A DNA stretch of 64,000 bases from Armatimonadota bacterium (GTDB lineage Bacteria > Armatimonadota > UBA5829): the NCBI GenBank assembly GCA_026392045.1, contig JAPLCU010000018.1:25393-89392 (forward strand), read 5' to 3'. The translations under genes and the position numbers were made by a program. Each line of letters opens with the position of its first letter. The stretch's first letter is position 1. Below are positions 9,357 to 19,890 of this stretch, one piece after another. The notes beneath the pieces were generated by a model. It ran no database searches and was not told where the DNA came from. It saw nothing but the letters and a program-made list of their open reading frames with translations.

Positions 9357-9415
9357 TGGAGAGTGGAAAGTGGAGAGTGGAGAGTCCGGAAGGGGCAGCG
9401 TTCCAATCAAAACTC

Positions 9416-9772
9416 ATGTCTAAGGAACACAACTTGGATGGATCGAAGTTACAGCTTGATGATGTTGTTGCTCAGTTCCTCAAAGAGAAACTAGACTTGA
9501 TTAAGAAAGAATATGCGCCTACGCACTTAATAGTGTTTGGCTCGCGAGCAGAAGGCAGAGCACGTGTTGAGAGCGATATTGATATCATAGTGGTTTCGGA
9601 ACGGTTCAAGGAATTACGTTTCGTAAATCGTATGGGGCAGTTTCTGACTAAAGTGCGCCCACATGTTCATGTGGACGCTCTCTGTTATACACCTGAAGAG
9701 TTTGAAATAATGCTGCATAAGCAGTCGCCATTTGTGCGAGATGCTGTGGCGCGTGGCATTCACATTGAGTAG
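9416..9772 (+). CDS. Nucleotidyltransferase-domain protein (MNT/MntA-like), no adjacent HEPN partner
   Basis: FGSRAEGRARVESDID matches GSX10DXD; ATG at 9416 preferred over GTG at 9356, which lies in a low-complexity spacer. Confidence 0.75.
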   Translation: MSKEHNLDGSKLQLDDVVAQFLKEKLDLIKKEYAPTHLIVFGSRAEGRARVESDIDIIVVSERFKELRFVNRMGQFLTKVRPHVHVDALCYTPEEFEIMLHKQSPFVRDAVARGIHIE

Positions 9773-9775
9773 ATT

Positions 9776-10627
9776 ATGGCTAATGCAAAAGACATAAGAC
9801 GGCGTATACGCACCGTCAAAAATATAGAGAAGCTCACCAACGCCATGAAGATGGTTGCGGCGGCTCGGCTGAGAAAGGCGCAGGAGCGCGCATTAGTTGC
9901 ACGCCCCTATGCCGAGAAAATGGCCGAGGTTATGGCTAACCTTGCGGGAAGCGTGGGTGAGATTGATCATCCGCTGCTTGAGGTGCGCGAGGAGAAGAAT
10001 ATCGCGTATGTGGTGATTGGCGCCGAGAGAGGCCTCGCGGGGAGCTTCAATTCAAACGTGATGAACAAAGCCCTGCGCGAGATCGGAACTCGTGACCCTG
10101 CTACAGTGAAGCTGGTTCTGGTTGGCAAGAAGGCTGTTGGGTTCTTCCGCAAGAAGCCGTATGAGATCGCCGCTGATATGGAAGTGGGCTCAAAAATGAA
10201 CTTTGTGGACATCAAAAAGGTCACCACAAAGGTTCGCATGATGTTCGAAAACGGCGATGTGGATGCCGTCTACCTGATCTATGCTAAGTTCATATCAGCT
10301 ATGCGCCAGGTGCCGACCGCCGCAAGGCTGCTGCCGATGGCAAAACCCGAAACGCAAGAGTTTGTGAAGTCTGAATTTGTGTTTGAACCTGATGCCGCCG
10401 CGCTGCTGGGCACGCTGCTGCCCAAGTATGTGGATACCGGTGTATATCAGGCCCTGGTAGAATCGCAAGCGAGCGAGCAGGGTGCGCGGATGTCGGCGAT
10501 GTCCGCTGCTACAAAGAATGCGGGTGAAATGATTAGTAATCTCACCCTGGTATATAACAAAGCGCGTCAAGCCGCGATTACAAAAGAAATCACAGAGATC
10601 GTGGGCGGCGCAGAAGCGCAGAAATAG
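9776..10627 (+). CDS. atpG: ATP synthase subunit gamma
   Basis: KDIRRRIRTVKNIEKLTNAMKMVAAARLRKAQ; C-terminal NAGEMISNLTLVYNKARQAAITKEITEIVGGAEA. Confidence 0.96.
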   Translation: MANAKDIRRRIRTVKNIEKLTNAMKMVAAARLRKAQERALVARPYAEKMAEVMANLAGSVGEIDHPLLEVREEKNIAYVVIGAERGLAGSFNSNVMNKALREIGTRDPATVKLVLVGKKAVGFFRKKPYEIAADMEVGSKMNFVDIKKVTTKVRMMFENGDVDAVYLIYAKFISAMRQVPTAARLLPMAKPETQEFVKSEFVFEPDAAALLGTLLPKYVDTGVYQALVESQASEQGARMSAMSAATKNAGEMISNLTLVYNKARQAAITKEITEIVGGAEAQK

Positions 10628-10680
10628 CAGATGGTTGGCAGTTTACGGTTAACGGTTTACGGTTGGGGACTATTCCCTAA

Positions 10681-12129
<1,449 letters not shown>

Positions 12130-12290
12130 TTTGGTAGGATAGTCTGATGGCCCGATGGTCGGATAGTCCGGAAGGGAATTTGTTCTTTTCCAGAAGTTTG
12201 GCTGCGGGAACTCTTGATTGTGGAGTGTTGATCACTAAGTTTCAGGAGCCATTCATTCAGCATAGAACCAATGAAAACGAAGGAGTGAGA

Positions 12291-12584
12291 GTGACGATGA
12301 CATTTTTCTTAGCGACACTTGCGTTCATGTTCCTTGGAAGAAAGCTCGGTTGGGCACTCTCCCGCAACATTTTGTATACCGCGCCAATTATACTCACTGT
12401 GGCGCTCGCTCTTTCATGGGGAATAGGCGTTGGTTTGGTGATTCATCGCCTTATCATTTGTCAAGAGCCGAATCTGATATTAAGGCTCATCATGGGCTAT
12501 GCACTCGGCGCTTATGTGGCGCAACCAATTATGGTTTGCTTGATGAATCGAGCGTTCCCGATCGTGCTTTGCCGCGCCATGTAG
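12291..12584 (+). CDS. Small membrane protein; reading frame appears to continue in another frame to 12652
   Basis: AAGGAG then GTGACGATG start; hydrophobic segments; a further TM-like segment VLPLLAYITTLLVISFML in the neighbouring frame. Confidence 0.45.
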   Translation: MTMTFFLATLAFMFLGRKLGWALSRNILYTAPIILTVALALSWGIGVGLVIHRLIICQEPNLILRLIMGYALGAYVAQPIMVCLMNRAFPIVLCRAM

Positions 12585-12789
12585 CAATCGGAGTTCTTCC
12601 ATTATTGGCATACATTACGACGCTACTGGTAATCAGCTTCATGCTCAAATGACAGGTTTTTAGTGTCAAAGAATCACACGGCTGACGTTATGCAGTTTCG
12701 CAGCCTGGCATTCGATGTAAAAAATATGGAAGTAATATCGCCAGTAAGTGGTATAGTGAAAAGTAAGAAATGCTCACTGGAGGCTTATT

Positions 12790-12987
12790 ATGGCTGCTGA
12801 TAAGATGATTCGCGTTTCTACAAGAGGTCGAATTACATTGCCAAAATGGCTGAGGGAAAAGGCGGGGATTAACGCTGGTGATTACCTGCTCGTGAGCAAA
12901 CTGAGTGACAACACCTTGTTCATCTCGAAACCATCATCTCAGAATGAAAACGTAGATGGCGTTACTCATACCGAATCTGAAAACTGA
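12790..12987 (+). CDS. AbrB/SpoVT-type DNA-binding domain protein (antitoxin-like)
   Basis: MIRVSTRGRITLPKWLREKAGINAGDYLLV. Confidence 0.8.
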   Translation: MAADKMIRVSTRGRITLPKWLREKAGINAGDYLLVSKLSDNTLFISKPSSQNENVDGVTHTESEN

Positions 12988-13016
12988 CAGCTGAATGCTG
13001 AGAGCTGACAACTATT

Positions 13017-13430
13017 ATGGCAAAAACATTTACATTAGAAGTTATAACCCCGGACCGTAAGGTCCTTTCAGACAGCGAGATCACTTCGGTGGTGCTGCCG
13101 GGTGTTGAGGGATACCTGGGGGCGCTGGCGCACCATGAGCCGCTGATGACCTCGCTCGCCATCGGTGAGCTGGATTACCACCGCACGGACGGCCAAGTCA
13201 ATGCTATGGCGGTCACTGGCGGGTTTGTGGAAATCTTCGATAACAAGATAACCGTCCTTGCGGATACCGCCGAACTGCGAGAAGAAATTGATCTCCCCCG
13301 TGCAGAGGATTCCGTGCGCAGGGCCGAAGAAAGGCTCGCCTCTCGACCGGACGACTTTGATCTGGAGCGAGCCCAAATCTCCTTAAAAAGAGCGCTGAAC
13401 CGTCTAAGCGTGGCCAGAAAGCAGTTCTAG
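13017..13430 (+). CDS. atpC: ATP synthase subunit epsilon
   Basis: FTLEVITPDRKVLSDSEITSVVLPGVEGYLGALAHHEPLMTSL. Confidence 0.94.
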   Translation: MAKTFTLEVITPDRKVLSDSEITSVVLPGVEGYLGALAHHEPLMTSLAIGELDYHRTDGQVNAMAVTGGFVEIFDNKITVLADTAELREEIDLPRAEDSVRRAEERLASRPDDFDLERAQISLKRALNRLSVARKQF

Positions 13431-13453
13431 GAATAACTCAATAAGGAGCTGCC

Positions 13454-14893
13454 ATGAAGCGTTTTGTTAGATTGGTTCTCACCCTGATTCTGCTCACCGT
13501 CGCCGCGTGCGCCCACGCCTACAAAATCCCCTATGAAGCCTGGATGGGCTCGTATATCGGCGAAAAGAAGGTGGGGTATCTCTCTTTTAAGATTGAGAAA
13601 TCAGATGGCAAAGATTCATCGGTATATAAGATTTCGAGCGTAATGAACAACCATCTGACCGTTCTTGGCGCGGAACTTACCCAGCTTGTCGCCACTGTTG
13701 TCTACACCGACGCCCAATACGCTCCTTTGTCTGAGAGCTTTTCCATGTCCAGCGGAGGAAAGACTACTCGCATAGATTCCAAGTTCACCAATAACTCCAT
13801 CAATTGCATAATCTCCGCCGGAAGCGGGTCCTCGAAGCAGTCCATACCTATCCCAAAGGGCGTTTCGCTGGTGGGGGATTCGCTTTTTGCGCTGCCTGGC
13901 GGCAAAATGAAGATAGGCAAGGAATATTCGCTCAGCTATTTCAACCCGCTCACTATCTCCATCGACAGCCTCAAGATTAAGGCGGAGGGCAGGGAAAAGA
14001 TCACTATTGGCAAAAAGCAATATGACGCCCTTGTTGTAATGAACACTAGCGCATTGGGTGATATGAAAACCTGGCAGAGTGATGAAGGCGATATATTAAA
14101 AATCCAGGCGATGATGGGGATCATTATGATTATGGAAGACAGGCGCACAGCCATGTCCGGGATAACCATTGGCGGAGGCGATGATTTCGCCGTGCGCAAC
14201 AGCCTGAAACCCGACAAAGAAATCCTGAATCCGAGGTCGGTTAAGGAGCTGGACATCATCCTAAAAGGATTTAGCGATCCCAAAATGATGATCAACGATA
14301 AGCAGCAGACTTTTGAAGCCATTGATGGTCAAAAGGACAGTGTGCGGGTCAAAACCAAGGCTTCGACCTTCGATGAGTCCAAATCCGTGAGCTTCCCTTT
14401 CAATCCGGTTGACTTTGCTCTCGAATTATTAGCCACCCCTTATGTGGACAGCGATGTTGCCGCGATCAAGACTGCGGCAACGAAAATTATAGGCGACGAA
14501 AAGAATGTTTATCGCGCCTGCTGCAAGATTCGCGAGTGGATTTATGCTAACATGAAGCCTAAGGCCGATATAGGTATTACGCGCTCGGCCTCAGATGTGT
14601 TACAATCTAAGGTAGGTGTGTGCAGGGATTACGCGATTTTGTTCGCCGCGCTCACCCGAGCTGCCGGAATACCCTCGCGAATTGCATCCGGGGTATTGTA
14701 TACCAATGGCAGTTTCTATTATCATGCGTGGGTTGAGTGCTATGTGGGCGAGTGGGTTCCGTTTGATGCCACCCTTTCGCAAAATCAGGTAGATGCCACT
14801 CACATCAAGATGGCCCAGGGGGATGCAACAACCATGTTCGCGCTTTCCAAGGTCATCGGGAGCCTGAAAGCAGAGATTAAAGATTATAAATAA
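13454..14893 (+). CDS. Secreted transglutaminase-like domain protein
   Basis: Signal peptide; ASDVLQSKVGVCRDYAILFAALTRAAGIPSRIASGVLY...YHAWVECYVGEWVPFDATL. Confidence 0.85.
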   Translation: MKRFVRLVLTLILLTVAACAHAYKIPYEAWMGSYIGEKKVGYLSFKIEKSDGKDSSVYKISSVMNNHLTVLGAELTQLVATVVYTDAQYAPLSESFSMSSGGKTTRIDSKFTNNSINCIISAGSGSSKQSIPIPKGVSLVGDSLFALPGGKMKIGKEYSLSYFNPLTISIDSLKIKAEGREKITIGKKQYDALVVMNTSALGDMKTWQSDEGDILKIQAMMGIIMIMEDRRTAMSGITIGGGDDFAVRNSLKPDKEILNPRSVKELDIILKGFSDPKMMINDKQQTFEAIDGQKDSVRVKTKASTFDESKSVSFPFNPVDFALELLATPYVDSDVAAIKTAATKIIGDEKNVYRACCKIREWIYANMKPKADIGITRSASDVLQSKVGVCRDYAILFAALTRAAGIPSRIASGVLYTNGSFYYHAWVECYVGEWVPFDATLSQNQVDATHIKMAQGDATTMFALSKVIGSLKAEIKDYK

Positions 14894-14982
14894 CTGGTTG
14901 GCAGTTTGCAGTTGACGGTTAGCGGTTGATAAACACCGCAAACCGCTAACCGTTAACCGTCAACTCACTTGGAGAGTGAAAT

Positions 14983-15360
14983 TTGCTGGCAAAAGATTTC
15001 TTAACAATTGGCATATTTGCTTTATTCGGAATTGCGTTTATCGTGATAACGCTGATCGCCTCGTGGGCGGTGCGGCCGCACAGGCCGTCAGATGCAAAGC
15101 TGTCCACCTACGAATGCGGCGAGATTCCAATCGGCCCGGCGTGGACTCAGTTCAGGGTGGGCTATTACATATACGCGATTATATTCCTGATCTTCGATGT
15201 TGAAGCGATTTTCCTGTATCCGTGGGCAGCGCAGTTATTGGGTTTCAAAAACAACCACGCGATGATGGTTATGGGATTTGTTGATATGGTAATATTTGTT
15301 GCCGTGCTCTCAGTCGGTTTGGCGTGGGCGTGGAAGAAGGGTGTTTTGGAATGGAAGTAG
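14983..15360 (+). CDS. nuoA: NADH-quinone oxidoreductase subunit A
   Basis: [40 protein letters not shown]. Confidence 0.94.
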   Translation: MLAKDFLTIGIFALFGIAFIVITLIASWAVRPHRPSDAKLSTYECGEIPIGPAWTQFRVGYYIYAIIFLIFDVEAIFLYPWAAQLLGFKNNHAMMVMGFVDMVIFVAVLSVGLAWAWKKGVLEWK

Positions 15361-15860
15361 AACGCCAAATAGATCATCTTGAGCGAATCCCCGGCGGGGC
15401 AATTATAACTACAACGGTCGATAAGGTTCTTGAATGGGGCCGTGAATCGTCGTTGTGGTATTTCGCTTTCGGGCTTGCGTGCTGCGCTATCGAAGTGCTT
15501 ATGGCTGCGGGCGCCGCGAGATTTGATCTGGACAGATTCGGGATGATGTTCCGCGCGACCCCCAGGCAATCCGACCTGATGATAGTTGCTGGCACGGTCA
15601 CAAAGAAAATGGCTCCAAGGGTGAAGCTCCTTTACGAGCAAATGGCTGAGCCGCGCTACGTGATAGCAACCGGCAGCTGTGCCTGCGCGGGTGGGCCGTT
15701 CGCCGATTCTTATGCCGTGCTGAAGGGGGTCGACAAGATCATCCCGGTAGACGTCTACGTCCCAGGCTGCCCGCCCCGCCCCGAAGCTCTGATGTTTGCT
15801 GTGCAGCAGCTAAAGGAGAAGATGCGCGAAGAAGTCAAAGAGAAGCACGCGAAGAAATAG
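15351..15860 (+). CDS. nuoB: NADH-quinone oxidoreductase subunit B
   Basis: [45 protein letters not shown]...[15 protein letters not shown] at 15351 overlaps the nuoA stop. Confidence 0.95.
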   Translation: MEVERQIDHLERIPGGAIITTTVDKVLEWGRESSLWYFAFGLACCAIEVLMAAGAARFDLDRFGMMFRATPRQSDLMIVAGTVTKKMAPRVKLLYEQMAEPRYVIATGSCACAGGPFADSYAVLKGVDKIIPVDVYVPGCPPRPEALMFAVQQLKEKMREEVKEKHAKK

Positions 15861-15901
15861 TTTTGAGTTATGAATTATGAGTTCTGAATTGGGGATCAAC
15901 C

Positions 15902-16063
15902 GTGAAGCTTAAAGTTGTGATACACGAAGAAAAGACCGGCGGGTTCTGGGCTGAAGTTCCGGCTATTCCGGGCTGCGCGACTCAGGGTGATACTTTTGAG
16001 GAACTTCTTCAGAATGTTTACGAGGCGGTCGAAGGTTGTTTGGCGGTAGACGTTGCGGCTTAA
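15902..16063 (+). CDS. HicB-family antitoxin-like protein (53 aa), not in the supplied ORF track
   Basis: [53 protein letters not shown], translated by hand. Confidence 0.75.
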   Translation: MKLKVVIHEEKTGGFWAEVPAIPGCATQGDTFEELLQNVYEAVEGCLAVDVAA

Positions 16064-16082
16064 ATAGTGGAGTATAGAACTA

Positions 16083-16394
16083 ATGAGCGCCCGAATCCAG
16101 TTTGATAATGAGAAAATAGCGGAGTTTTGCAAGAGACAGGCAATAGTGGAGTTTTCTCTGTTTGGCTCTGTGTTACGAGACGATTTCGGGCCGCAGAGCG
16201 ACGTGGATGTGCTCGTGAAATTCGAGCCCAGCGCTAAGCTTAGCCTTTTTGATATGGTGCGAATGGAAAACGAACTTAGTGAGCTATTGGGCCGCAAGAT
16301 TGATCTTGTTGAGCGAAAGGCTGTTGAGCAAAGCGAAAATTATATTCGGCGAAAGCATATTCTGAGTAATCTGGAGCAAGTTTATGTGGCGTGA
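16083..16394 (+). CDS. mntA: MntA-like nucleotidyltransferase antitoxin
   Basis: FGSVLRDDFGPQSDVDVLV matches GSX10DXD; overlaps the downstream HEPN gene. Confidence 0.88.
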   Translation: MSARIQFDNEKIAEFCKRQAIVEFSLFGSVLRDDFGPQSDVDVLVKFEPSAKLSLFDMVRMENELSELLGRKIDLVERKAVEQSENYIRRKHILSNLEQVYVA

Positions 16395-16725
16395 TGATGC
16401 ATATCTGCTAGATATTATCATCTCATCGCGAAAGGTGTTGAAATATTCTGACGGCCTATCGCAAGCAGAGTTTGACAGTGACGAAATTGTCCAGAATGCT
16501 ATAATGCGAATGCTAGAGATTATTGGCGAAGCGGCGCGTCGAGTTTCACAGGAGACACGCGATGCCCACGCTGATATTCCCTGGGCTGGCATGATCGGTA
16601 TGCGGAACCGTCTAATTCATGAGTATTTTCGAATTGATGCTCAAAAGGTTTGGGAAACAATCCAAGAGGATATTCCGGCTCTTGTAGCATTGATAGAACC
16701 TTTGTTACCACCTGATGCAAAATAG
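16384..16725 (+). CDS. hepT: HepT-like HEPN ribonuclease toxin (DUF86)
   Basis: MRNRLIHEYF matches RX4HXY. Confidence 0.88.
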   Translation: MWRDDAYLLDIIISSRKVLKYSDGLSQAEFDSDEIVQNAIMRMLEIIGEAARRVSQETRDAHADIPWAGMIGMRNRLIHEYFRIDAQKVWETIQEDIPALVALIEPLLPPDAK

Positions 16726-16770
16726 AGGTAATGCCCATGAATGTCCGAATCTGAGAGAGGAATCACATAG

Positions 16771-17016
16771 ATGTTAGCAAACGTAATCTGCGTAGCTTTT
16801 CTATCCCTTGCGTCACTCCTGATATTTCTGAAGAAGGAAGATCGCACTGGCAGGTCTAGTTTCTTTGTGTTTACAGTCGGATTCGCTCTGATGGCGATAG
16901 GATTTGCCACAAAGGGAATGTCAATTACACCCGGTTTGACACTTATCGTAATCGGTTTCGGCTGGATACTTTTGGATGCTTATGGCTGCCTTGAATGGAC
17001 AAAGCGGCGCAGATGA
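16771..17016 (+). CDS. Small membrane protein, unknown function
   Basis: 81-aa ORF with two to three hydrophobic segments, between hepT and nuoC. Confidence 0.5.
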   Translation: MLANVICVAFLSLASLLIFLKKEDRTGRSSFFVFTVGFALMAIGFATKGMSITPGLTLIVIGFGWILLDAYGCLEWTKRRR

Positions 17017-17059
17017 TAATGACTGTTGACTGTCGACCGTCGACTGAGGACTTAAAACA

Positions 17060-17497
17060 ATGTCTGAACTAATAGAAAAAGCAATAAGAGACGCATTCCC
17101 GGAGGCGGTTATAGATAGCCGCGACAATTTCGGGGTGCTCAATATCAAGATCGACGCTGGGGCGCTGTTGGGTGTTTGCGAGATGTTGAAGTCGGCTCAC
17201 GGCTTCGATTATCTTGCGGATGTGACGGCTATCGACTGGAAAGATAGGATTGAAGTCGTTTACCAGCTTACCGCTCTCGTTTCGAATACGAAAATTGCGC
17301 TGCGAGTAGATTTAGACGCCAATAAGCCCGAGGTGGACTCTGTGGTATCCGTCTGGAAGGGCGCAAATTATCAAGAAAGAGAAGTATTCGACCTGATGGG
17401 GGTCGTTTTTAAGGGTCACCCCGACCTGCGGCGCATTCTGCTGCCGGAGGATTGGGAAGGTCACCCATTGAGGAAAGATTATGTCATCCCGGATTAG
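17060..17497 (+). CDS. nuoC: NADH-quinone oxidoreductase subunit C
   Basis: YQEREVFDLMGVVFKGHPDLRRILLPEDWEGHPLRKDY. Confidence 0.95.
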   Translation: MSELIEKAIRDAFPEAVIDSRDNFGVLNIKIDAGALLGVCEMLKSAHGFDYLADVTAIDWKDRIEVVYQLTALVSNTKIALRVDLDANKPEVDSVVSVWKGANYQEREVFDLMGVVFKGHPDLRRILLPEDWEGHPLRKDYVIPD

Positions 17498-18587
17498 AAC
17501 CGATGTTTTAGAACTGAATATGGGCCCGCAGCACCCCAGCACACACGGCGTGCTTCGTCTTGCTCTAAAAATTGATGGCGAGGTGGTTGTAGATTGCGAC
17601 CCGGATATGGGTTATCTGCACCGCGGCATCGAGAAATTGGCTGAGATGAGGACTTATCTGCAGTTTATGCCCATCACGGACAGGCTGGATTACATCGCAT
17701 CTATGCTCCAAAACCAGGCGTATGTCGGCGCTATCGAAAAGCTCGGCAACATTGAAGTGCCTGAGCGCGCTGAGTATATCCGCGTGATAATGGCGGAGTT
17801 ACAGCGAATTGCGAGCCATCTCATCTTCTTTGGGGCATTTGGCTTGGACCTCGGCGCGACCACCCCGTTCCTTTATTGTATCCGCGAACGCGAAGACATC
17901 CTTGATATATTCGAAATGGTCTGCGGCGCAAGGCTTACTTATAACTATTTCAGGCCGGGAGGAGTATCGCGAGACTTGCCCGCCGGTTTTCACGCAAAAG
18001 TGAAAGCTTACATCAAAAAGCAGCGCGAAAAGCTGCCTGAATACGATGATTTGCTCACCGGCAACCAAATATTTATCGCGCGAACCCGCAATGTCGGGTA
18101 TATATCACCCGAAGACGCGGTAAACTATTCGCTCAGCGGCCCGAACTTGCGTGGTTCGGGAACAGCTTATGATGTGCGCAAGGTCGATCCATATTCTGTT
18201 TATGACAAGCTGGATTGGAAAGTGATCACGCGAACCGAGGGCGATGTGCAGGCGCGGTTCCTGTGCAGGTGCGCAGAAATTCGCCAGAGCCTTAACATGG
18301 TTGAGCAGGCGCTGGATATGATGCCTGAGGGTGAGCTCAAATGCAAGCTGCCGGCAAGGCTCAAGTTGCCCGAGGGCGAGGTTTATCATCATATAGAGTC
18401 TGCCAGGGGCGATCTTGGGGTATATCTTGTAAGTGACGGCGCCGACAAACCGTATCGCCTGAAATGGCGCGCGCCGTCATTTATCAACCTGGGTGCGCTC
18501 AATGCGATGTGCGCCAACTGGAAAATAGCAGACATAGTCGCGATTTTGGGAAGTCTGGACATAGTGCTGGGTGAGATAGACCGATAA
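17481..18587 (+). CDS. nuoD: NADH-quinone oxidoreductase subunit D
   Basis: NMGPQHPSTHGVLRLALKIDGE...; C-terminal DIVAILGSLDIVLGEIDR. Confidence 0.96.
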   Translation: MSSRIRTDVLELNMGPQHPSTHGVLRLALKIDGEVVVDCDPDMGYLHRGIEKLAEMRTYLQFMPITDRLDYIASMLQNQAYVGAIEKLGNIEVPERAEYIRVIMAELQRIASHLIFFGAFGLDLGATTPFLYCIREREDILDIFEMVCGARLTYNYFRPGGVSRDLPAGFHAKVKAYIKKQREKLPEYDDLLTGNQIFIARTRNVGYISPEDAVNYSLSGPNLRGSGTAYDVRKVDPYSVYDKLDWKVITRTEGDVQARFLCRCAEIRQSLNMVEQALDMMPEGELKCKLPARLKLPEGEVYHHIESARGDLGVYLVSDGADKPYRLKWRAPSFINLGALNAMCANWKIADIVAILGSLDIVLGEIDR

Positions 18588-18595
18588 TCAGCCTT

Positions 18596-18622
18596 GCTTC
18601 GGGATAAAAAGCATCCCGAAGC
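18596..18622. terminator. Hairpin GCTTCGGGATAAAAAGCATCCCGAAGC downstream of nuoD
   Basis: Perfect stem directly after the nuoD stop; no strong U-tract. Confidence 0.45.
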
Positions 18623-18711
18623 ATCAAATAAAGGAATTTATTGTCTTGTTGCGGAACGCATAATTTATAAATCATTTTTCTTAATTCATAATAGAAAGGG
18701 GGTGATACTAG

Positions 18712-19890
18712 ATGGCTTTTAGTAGCAAAAAGGTAAGGCCGCTATTCACCCTGGTATTCGCGATTCTGGGCGGCGTGGCAGGAAACGCGTATGTTTCGTC
18801 TCTGCTTAATTTAATAAAAGCTAAAGATCATAACCTATTTGGAATAATCCCCATTAATCAAACACCTCTGAACTCAAATGAGCAGGCGACCCTCTACGTC
18901 GGCTTCATTATTCTGGGTGCGCTGTTCGGCTTTATGGCCGAGCGCATTGCGTATGTTCAGGCAGCAAAGACACGTTTGAAATTAGAGAGCATGGCCGCGC
19001 AAGATAAGATCGCAGTGGTTGTGGGGCTTTTGGTAGGTCTGTTGCTTACCGCTCTGATAGTGAGTATTCTCAAGATTCCGCTGTATATGTGGTGGGTGAA
19101 TATAATACTGGCTGTTTTGCTCTGCTACATTTCTGTGGCAGCGGCAGATAGCCTTAAAGAACAGGTGCGCTTTTACTTCCCTGGTTCAATGCCTTCAATG
19201 AAAGGGGACTACAAATCGGCTAGCCGTCCCAAGATCCTCGACACCAACGTTATCATAGATGGCCGCATAGCGGACATTGCTAAGGCCGGTTTTGTTGAGG
19301 GACCAATTTATGTGCCGAAGTTCATATTGGAAGAGCTTCAGCAGATAGCCGATTCCAGCGATTCGCTCAAGCGCGCGCGGGGCAGGCGAGGCCTGGATAT
19401 TCTCAACCAGATGCAGAAAGAAATGGAACTTATTATTCCGGAGTTCGAGGCGGACTCTTCCGACGAAGAAGTGGATGCGCGGCTCGTTAGGGTTGCGCGA
19501 GAGGTCATCGGCATAATCGTTACAAACGACTACAACCTGAACCGCGTGGCGGAGCTGCAGGGAGTGGAAGTGATGAATATAAACGAACTCGCAAACGCCC
19601 TGAAGCCGGTTGTGCTGCCGGGCGAAGAGATGCGGGTTATAATCATTCGCGAAGGCAAAGAAAAAGAACAGGGCATCGGTTACCTGGACGATGGCACGAT
19701 GATCGTTGTAGAGGGCGCCAGACGGCTCATTGGCGAGTCGCTATTGGTCTGCGTAACCAGTGTTTTGCAGACCGTGCAGGGCAAAATGATCTTCGGAAAG
19801 ATCAAAGACGATGCAGAACAGGAAAACGAGAGCTTTGAGGATAGCATCCGCTCTTATTCCGGCGGCAGGCCAAGGAAAAAGATTCGGTAA
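18712..19890 (+). CDS. PIN/TRAM-domain membrane protein (YacL-like)
   Basis: N-terminal TM helices, KILDTNVIIDGRIADI, C-terminal TRAM-like GEEMRVIIIREGKEKEQGIGYLDDGTMIVVEGA. Confidence 0.85.
   Translation: MAFSSKKVRPLFTLVFAILGGVAGNAYVSSLLNLIKAKDHNLFGIIPINQTPLNSNEQATLYVGFIILGALFGFMAERIAYVQAAKTRLKLESMAAQDKIAVVVGLLVGLLLTALIVSILKIPLYMWWVNIILAVLLCYISVAAADSLKEQVRFYFPGSMPSMKGDYKSASRPKILDTNVIIDGRIADIAKAGFVEGPIYVPKFILEELQQIADSSDSLKRARGRRGLDILNQMQKEMELIIPEFEADSSDEEVDARLVRVAREVIGIIVTNDYNLNRVAELQGVEVMNINELANALKPVVLPGEEMRVIIIREGKEKEQGIGYLDDGTMIVVEGARRLIGESLLVCVTSVLQTVQGKMIFGKIKDDAEQENESFEDSIRSYSGGRPRKKIR

Noticed and set aside
9356-9415. N-terminal extension MESGKWRVESPEG of the nucleotidyltransferase
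   Set aside because: Encoded by the GTGGAGAGTGG microrepeat spacer; ATG at 9416 is more plausible.
12350-12652. Independent 100-aa gene
   Set aside because: Overlaps the better-supported frame; only its C-terminal part looks coding, so treated as a possible frameshift continuation.
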